Below, one piece after another: positions 60,404 to 64,000 of a stretch of 64,000 bases of DNA (the first letter of the stretch is position 1; each line of letters begins with the position of its first letter). Source of the DNA: Rufibacter latericius. GTDB lineage: Bacteria; Bacteroidota; Bacteroidia; Cytophagales; Hymenobacteraceae. The translations under genes and the position numbers were made by a program. The notes beneath the pieces are model-generated. The model worked only from the letters and a program-made list of their open reading frames with translations. It was not told where the DNA came from and did not search any database. The stretch lies in NCBI RefSeq assembly GCF_003721515.1, contig NZ_RJJD01000008.1:689666-753665 (forward strand), written 5' to 3'.

Positions 60404-61765
60404 ATGAAATCATTGCTGGCGCTTATCTCCGTTTTAGGCCTGTTTTTGACAAAGGCGTCTGGACAGGCGGTTTGGACTCCGAGTCCACCCCTTATCTCTA
60501 CTTTTGCCAATACCACCAGCATTGCCATCAGTCCGGTGAATGACAAGCTCTTCATTGGGTCCACCGATGCAGGTATCCTTACCTCTGACGATGGCAGGAC
60601 CTGGCAGCAGGTGTTGCCGCACGCAGTGATCAGTATCATGGCGAAAGCAGACGGAACTCTGTTGGCCGGCGGAAAAGGAACTGTCTATCGCTCCACTGAC
60701 CATGGCCTGAACTGGACTTCTCACCCGATAGGCAGTACTTACTCCATCCGGAAGATTGTTTCAGACAGCCAGGGAATGCTGTATCTGGTCACCGGAGACA
60801 TGGGCGAAGACGGTAGCAATGAAGAATATTACGTGGGAGACGGCGTATTCACCTCCCCTGATAATGGCCAAACCTGGACGAAAGACACCCAAGGGATGGC
60901 CGGTACCTTAAGCGCCTGGACCTTAGTCATCGGGAAGAATGATCAGGTGTACGTAGGCACCCATGACGGGAACGGACGGCAAGACACCAGAATAGGTTTA
61001 TACACGCGACAAAAAGAGCAAACCACCTGGCAACCCGTAGACATCAAGTTCAGGGAGATTGAAAACTTCAATGTGGCGTACCTGCATTCTATTGCGGTGG
61101 ATGAAAACGACAGCCTGTATATTGGAGTAGCCGGAAGTTCCTCTAGTTTGGCAGTGGGAGGAACCCTTAAATCAGCGGATGGAGGTAAGACGTGGCGTCC
61201 TTTGTACCTCACCCACAACACTTCCTGGAATTACTGGGACCAGCCTGTCGCCCATAGCTTTTATGTGAGCAAAGACGGCACTTTATGGACGAGCAATTGG
61301 CCCAGCCGAGGCATTCTGGTATCTAAAGACAAAGGGACCACCTGGACAAGGGACATGGAGAACATCGGGACACCGCCTTATGCCTCCAGTTTGCACCACT
61401 TCCAATTTGCCGAAAACAAGCAGAACCGGATTTTCGCCCTGCAGCCTTTTGACAACGTGGTGTACTCCAAGATATACCTCCTAGGCTCCGACAAACCAAC
61501 TGATGACCTTACCCTGAAACTTGAGGTTTTCCCTAACCCCTTTCAAAGTCAGTTGAACTTACGGTTTACCGTTCCGGTGACTTCTACGGTCCAGCTACAG
61601 GTGACAGATGCCAAAGGAGCCACGGTATACAAACAAGAGCACAAAGTACCTGCTGGAATCAATACCCTGTACTGGATGTCTCCTCACTCTGCTCCCGGGA
61701 TCTATTACGTTTCCCTGAAAACCGACACGTATCAGAGAACCAGAAAGGTTGTTTTATTGCCTTAA
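60404..61765 (+). CDS. T9SS-secreted beta-propeller protein (BNR/sialidase-like repeats)
   Basis: A 453-residue secreted protein. The signal peptide ends at TKASGQ (residue 20/21). Residues about 25-350 hold repeated propeller blades with Asp-box-like segments (TDAGILTSDDGRTWQQVLP, RSTDHGLNWTSHP, TSPDNGQTWTKDT, KSADGGKTWRPLYL, VSKDKGTTWTRDM). The last 85 residues are a type IX secretion C-terminal domain (KLEVFPNPFQSQLNLRF, PAGINTLYWMSPHSAPGIYY, ending in RKVVLLP). It is likely anchored on or released from the cell surface. The repeats suggest carbohydrate or protein binding, but no catalytic residues are evident. Confidence 0.88.
   Translation: MKSLLALISVLGLFLTKASGQAVWTPSPPLISTFANTTSIAISPVNDKLFIGSTDAGILTSDDGRTWQQVLPHAVISIMAKADGTLLAGGKGTVYRSTDHGLNWTSHPIGSTYSIRKIVSDSQGMLYLVTGDMGEDGSNEEYYVGDGVFTSPDNGQTWTKDTQGMAGTLSAWTLVIGKNDQVYVGTHDGNGRQDTRIGLYTRQKEQTTWQPVDIKFREIENFNVAYLHSIAVDENDSLYIGVAGSSSSLAVGGTLKSADGGKTWRPLYLTHNTSWNYWDQPVAHSFYVSKDGTLWTSNWPSRGILVSKDKGTTWTRDMENIGTPPYASSLHHFQFAENKQNRIFALQPFDNVVYSKIYLLGSDKPTDDLTLKLEVFPNPFQSQLNLRFTVPVTSTVQLQVTDAKGATVYKQEHKVPAGINTLYWMSPHSAPGIYYVSLKTDTYQRTRKVVLLP
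60429..60446 (+). repeat. PIR left-arm sequence inside a signal-peptide coding region
   Basis: GTTTTAGGCCTGTTTTTG, a perfect left arm, is used here as codons of the signal peptide (VLGLFL). The right arm is not recognisable, so it may be chance or a fossil copy absorbed by the gene. Confidence 0.3.
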
Positions 61766-61782
61766 AACTGACCTCACAAAAG

Positions 61783-61838
61783 AGCCTCGTCTGTTTCAAG
61801 GCCGTTTCTATGAAATCGGCTTTAAAACAGACGAGGCT
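61783..61838. terminator. Bidirectional terminator between the T9SS gene and uvrB
   Basis: A 22-nt arm at 61783-61804 (AGCCTCGTCTGTTT...GGCCG) pairs with 61817-61838 with one mismatch and one G-T pair. TTCCTTTTT follows on the plus strand. The PIR copy 24 forms the upper part of the stem. Confidence 0.85.
61793..61828. repeat. PIR repeat copy 24 (inside a terminator)
   Basis: Left arm GTTTCAAGGCCGTTT, centre CTATGAAA, right arm TCGGCTTTAAAAC. Confidence 0.6.
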
Positions 61839-61860
61839 TCCTTTTTGCCATTAACTGACT

Positions 61861-63894
61861 TTAATCGCGTTTGCTTTTGAGCAGTTTGCGCAGCTCGGCT
61901 AGTTCATCTCTGAATTTGGCGGCTTGCAGGAAATCCAGCTCCTTGGCGGCGGCTTCCATCTGCTTCTCGGTCTTCTTGATGACTTTCTCCAGTTCGTCCT
62001 TCTTCATGTACTGCACCACCGGATCAGCGGCCACCGACATCAGGCTTTCATCCGGACCGGCGTAGGCTTTCGGCTCGCGCTTGCTGGAGTCTGCCACCGA
62101 GGTCTGTTCCATAATCGCTTCTTTGGACTTGAGAATGGTTCTTGGCGTGATGCCGTGCTCCAGGTTATATTCCATCTGCACCGCCCGCCGGCGATTGGTT
62201 TCATCAATGGCGCGCTGCATGGAACCGGTCATCCGGTCGGCGTACATCAATACTTTCCCGTTCTCGTTCCGGGCAGCCCGGCCGATGGTCTGGATCAAGG
62301 AGCGTTGGTCGCGCAGGAAACCTTCTTTATCAGTATCCAGAATAGCCACTAAGCTTACCTCAGGCAAGTCAAGACCCTCACGCAGCAAGTTCACGCCAAT
62401 GAGCACGTCAATGATGCCCAAACGAAGCTCGCGCAGAATCTCCACCCGGTCCAGGGTTTTCACCTCAGAGTGAATGTACTTCACCTTGATGTTGAGGCGC
62501 TCCATGTACTTGGTGAGTTCCTCGGCCATGCGTTTAGTCAGCGTGGTCACCAGAATACGGTCGCCGGACTTGATGCGGTTGTCCACCTCGTCCAACAAAT
62601 CATCGATCTGGTTCTGGCTGGGTCTGATCTCAATCTCGGGGTCTAAAAGGCCGGTCGGACGGATGATCTGCTCTACCACCACGCCTTCCGATTTCTGGAT
62701 CTCGTAGTCTCCGGGGGTGGCACTCACGAAAATGACCTGGTGCATCACGCTCTCAAACTCATTGAAGGTAAGCGGACGGTTGTCCATGGCAGCCGGTAAC
62801 CGGAAGCCGTATTCCACCAGGGCAGTTTTACGCGAGCGGTCACCGCCCCACATGGCGCGTACCTGCGGCAACGTAGCGTGGCTCTCGTCAATGACCATCA
62901 GGAAATCATCTGGGAAGTAGTCCAAGAGACAGAACGGACGGGCACCGGGCTCGCGGCGGTCGAAATAGCGGGAGTAGTTCTCAATACCGGAGCAGTAACC
63001 CAGTTCCCGGATCATCTCCAAATCAAACTCAGTGCGCTCTTTGATGCGTTTTGCTTCGTTGTCGCGGCCTTCTTTCAGGAAGTACTCATGCTGGGCCACC
63101 ATATCGAACTGAATCTCGTTGATGGCTTGGTTCAGCGTGTCTTTACCCGTCACGAAGAGGTTGGCCGGAAACAGCGAAATACCTTCTTCATCGGCGATTT
63201 TCTTCCCGCTCTGCGGATCTATGCGCTGGATGGACTCAATCTCATCGCCCCAGAAATAGATGCGGTAAGCGAAATCGGCGTAAGCCGGGAAAATGTCTAC
63301 GGTATCGCCCTTCACCCGGAAGGTTCCACGTGTGAACTCCACCTCGGTGCGGCTGTAGAGAATGGACACGAATTGGTACAACAGGTTGTTGCGGCTCACT
63401 TTCATACCCGGCGCCAACGGAATCACGTTTTTCCCGAACTCCTCGGGGTTCCCGATACCGTAAATACAGCTCACCGATGCCACCACAATCACATCGCGGC
63501 GGCCAGAAAGCAGCGCGGAGGTGGCGTGAAGCCGAAGTTTCTCAATCTCTTCGTTGATGGCCAGGTCTTTCTCAATGAACACATCAGAGGAAGCGATGTA
63601 GGCCTCGGGCTGGTAATAGTCATAGTAGGAGATAAAGTACTCTACCGCGTTGTTGGGGAAGAACTGCTTGAACTCACCGTAAAGCTGCGCAGCCAGCGTT
63701 TTGTTGTGGCACAGCACCAAGGTAGGTTTTTTCACCTCCTGAATCACGTTGGCCACGGTGAAGGTTTTACCGGTACCCGTGGCACCTAGCAATACCTGTG
63801 CGTGTTCGCCCGTCTTTATGCCGCGCACCAGTTCCTTGATGGCTTTGGGCTGGTCGCCGGTAGGTTGGAATTCTGATGTTAATTGAAAATCCAT
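61861..63894 (-). CDS. uvrB: Excinuclease ABC subunit B
   Basis: A 677-residue UvrB, the damage-verifying helicase of nucleotide excision repair. The Walker A loop GATGTGKT is at residues 37-44. The beta-hairpin region that clamps DNA includes [15 protein letters not shown], the helicase motif is [16 protein letters not shown], and [20 protein letters not shown] lies in the second RecA-like lobe. The C-terminal UVR domain ([20 protein letters not shown]) binds UvrC. The start is ATG 63894 ([16 protein letters not shown]); the 7-residue extension to 63915 overlaps the -7 element. Confidence 0.97.
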   Translation of the reverse strand: MDFQLTSEFQPTGDQPKAIKELVRGIKTGEHAQVLLGATGTGKTFTVANVIQEVKKPTLVLCHNKTLAAQLYGEFKQFFPNNAVEYFISYYDYYQPEAYIASSDVFIEKDLAINEEIEKLRLHATSALLSGRRDVIVVASVSCIYGIGNPEEFGKNVIPLAPGMKVSRNNLLYQFVSILYSRTEVEFTRGTFRVKGDTVDIFPAYADFAYRIYFWGDEIESIQRIDPQSGKKIADEEGISLFPANLFVTGKDTLNQAINEIQFDMVAQHEYFLKEGRDNEAKRIKERTEFDLEMIRELGYCSGIENYSRYFDRREPGARPFCLLDYFPDDFLMVIDESHATLPQVRAMWGGDRSRKTALVEYGFRLPAAMDNRPLTFNEFESVMHQVIFVSATPGDYEIQKSEGVVVEQIIRPTGLLDPEIEIRPSQNQIDDLLDEVDNRIKSGDRILVTTLTKRMAEELTKYMERLNIKVKYIHSEVKTLDRVEILRELRLGIIDVLIGVNLLREGLDLPEVSLVAILDTDKEGFLRDQRSLIQTIGRAARNENGKVLMYADRMTGSMQRAIDETNRRRAVQMEYNLEHGITPRTILKSKEAIMEQTSVADSSKREPKAYAGPDESLMSVAADPVVQYMKKDELEKVIKKTEKQMEAAAKELDFLQAAKFRDELAELRKLLKSKRD

Positions 63895-63912
63895 AGAGGA
63901 ATTAAATACAAT

Positions 63913-63920
63913 CAAAGGTA
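63913..63920 (-). promoter_or_regulatory. -7 element of uvrB
   Basis: Minus-strand TACCTTTG matches the consensus, 19 bp before the ATG. The nearest TTG is 23 nt further upstream, looser than consensus. I see no LexA-type box. Confidence 0.55.
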
Positions 63921-63977
63921 ACGTATTATAACACCAAGCTGCGCAAGAGAGTTTAGCTCGGTGCTAAATTTACTGGT

Positions 63978-64000
63978 GTTTTAGGGCTCCTTTACTAAAA
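63978..64000. repeat. PIR repeat copy 25 (cut by window edge)
   Basis: Left arm GTTTTAGGGCTCCTTT and centre ACTAAAA are visible. The right arm would lie beyond the window. Confidence 0.5.

Noticed and set aside
62878-63789. Open frame of 303 codons on the plus strand
   Set aside because: Antisense to uvrB, with no recognisable motifs.
1-64000. CRISPR arrays, insertion sequences, prophage or rRNA genes
   Set aside because: No regularly spaced repeats with unique spacers, no transposase or integrase reading frames, and no rRNA sequence were seen. The PIR copies are irregularly spaced and degenerate, unlike CRISPR.

Overview
The window is chromosomal DNA from a member of the Bacteroidota, most likely a Cytophagales/Hymenobacteraceae-type organism (Rufibacter/Pontibacter/Hymenobacter-like). 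The evidence is the tuf-tRNA-secE-nusG-rplKAJL-rpoBC-DUF3467-rpsL-rpsG order, a type IX secretion C-terminal domain, many SCDDD/SCKEE-type lipoprotein signals, a BtuB/BtuG-type B12 locus, and promoters of the TTG-N19/20-TAnnTTTG type instead of sigma70 -35/-10 boxes. The genus is inference. I see no insertion sequence, prophage, CRISPR array or rRNA operon.

Layout. (1) 1-14163, minus strand: the core information-processing operons. A strong promoter drives tRNA-Tyr, tRNA-Gly, tRNA-Thr and tuf. A second promoter, overlapping the tuf terminator, drives tRNA-Trp, secE, nusG, rplK, rplA, rplJ, rplL, rpoB, rpoC and a DUF3467 gene. A third drives rpsL and rpsG. (2) 14188-28372: housekeeping genes, namely an M1 aminopeptidase, a biotin carrier protein, pyrH-frr, an ECF sigma/putative anti-sigma/gmk/nadD operon, a fused double GT2 glycosyltransferase, ahcY, a THUMP-like methyltransferase, 3-methyladenine DNA glycosylase and small lipoproteins. 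(3) 29289-33829: a cobalamin riboswitch followed by a BtuB-like TonB receptor and two tandem BtuG-like beta-propeller lipoproteins, forming a B12 uptake locus. (4) 33920-36177: a small lipoprotein, a very hydrophilic disordered protein, a thioredoxin-fold protein and a small membrane protein. (5) 36296-42859 plus 48807-50570: a metal (probably copper) homeostasis cluster. It holds an HMA-AraC fusion regulator, two 16-Cys cytosolic copper-storage-type proteins, a CDF exporter, a flavin oxidoreductase, CopA, a small HMA protein and a His/Met-rich outer-membrane protein. Four of these genes share an upstream TGTAAC-N20/21-(TA/TT)nnTTTG promoter architecture. (6) 43054-55000: SelO, a Ca2+-type P-ATPase, a YciI protein, a DUF748 protein, a B12-binding radical SAM protein and a GNAT enzyme. 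(7) 55100-63894: a PaoABC-type molybdenum aldehyde oxidase operon, a lipoprotein, a T9SS-secreted beta-propeller protein and uvrB.

The most unusual signal is not a gene. At least 20 intergenic gaps carry a degenerate ~35-bp imperfect palindrome, with a left arm like GTTTTAGGCCTGTTTT and a right arm like AACAGGCCTAAAAC around a short variable centre. It lies preferentially at gene ends, sometimes runs into stop codons or sits inside terminator stems, and is present even between rpoB and rpoC. I label it PIR (palindromic intergenic repeat). It does not match a repeat family I can name. The second notable signal is the shared metal-promoter motif next to the HMA-AraC regulator.

All coordinates were read by eye. 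Gene starts were moved from the longest reading frame to the ATG that fits signal peptides, promoters and family lengths where stated.
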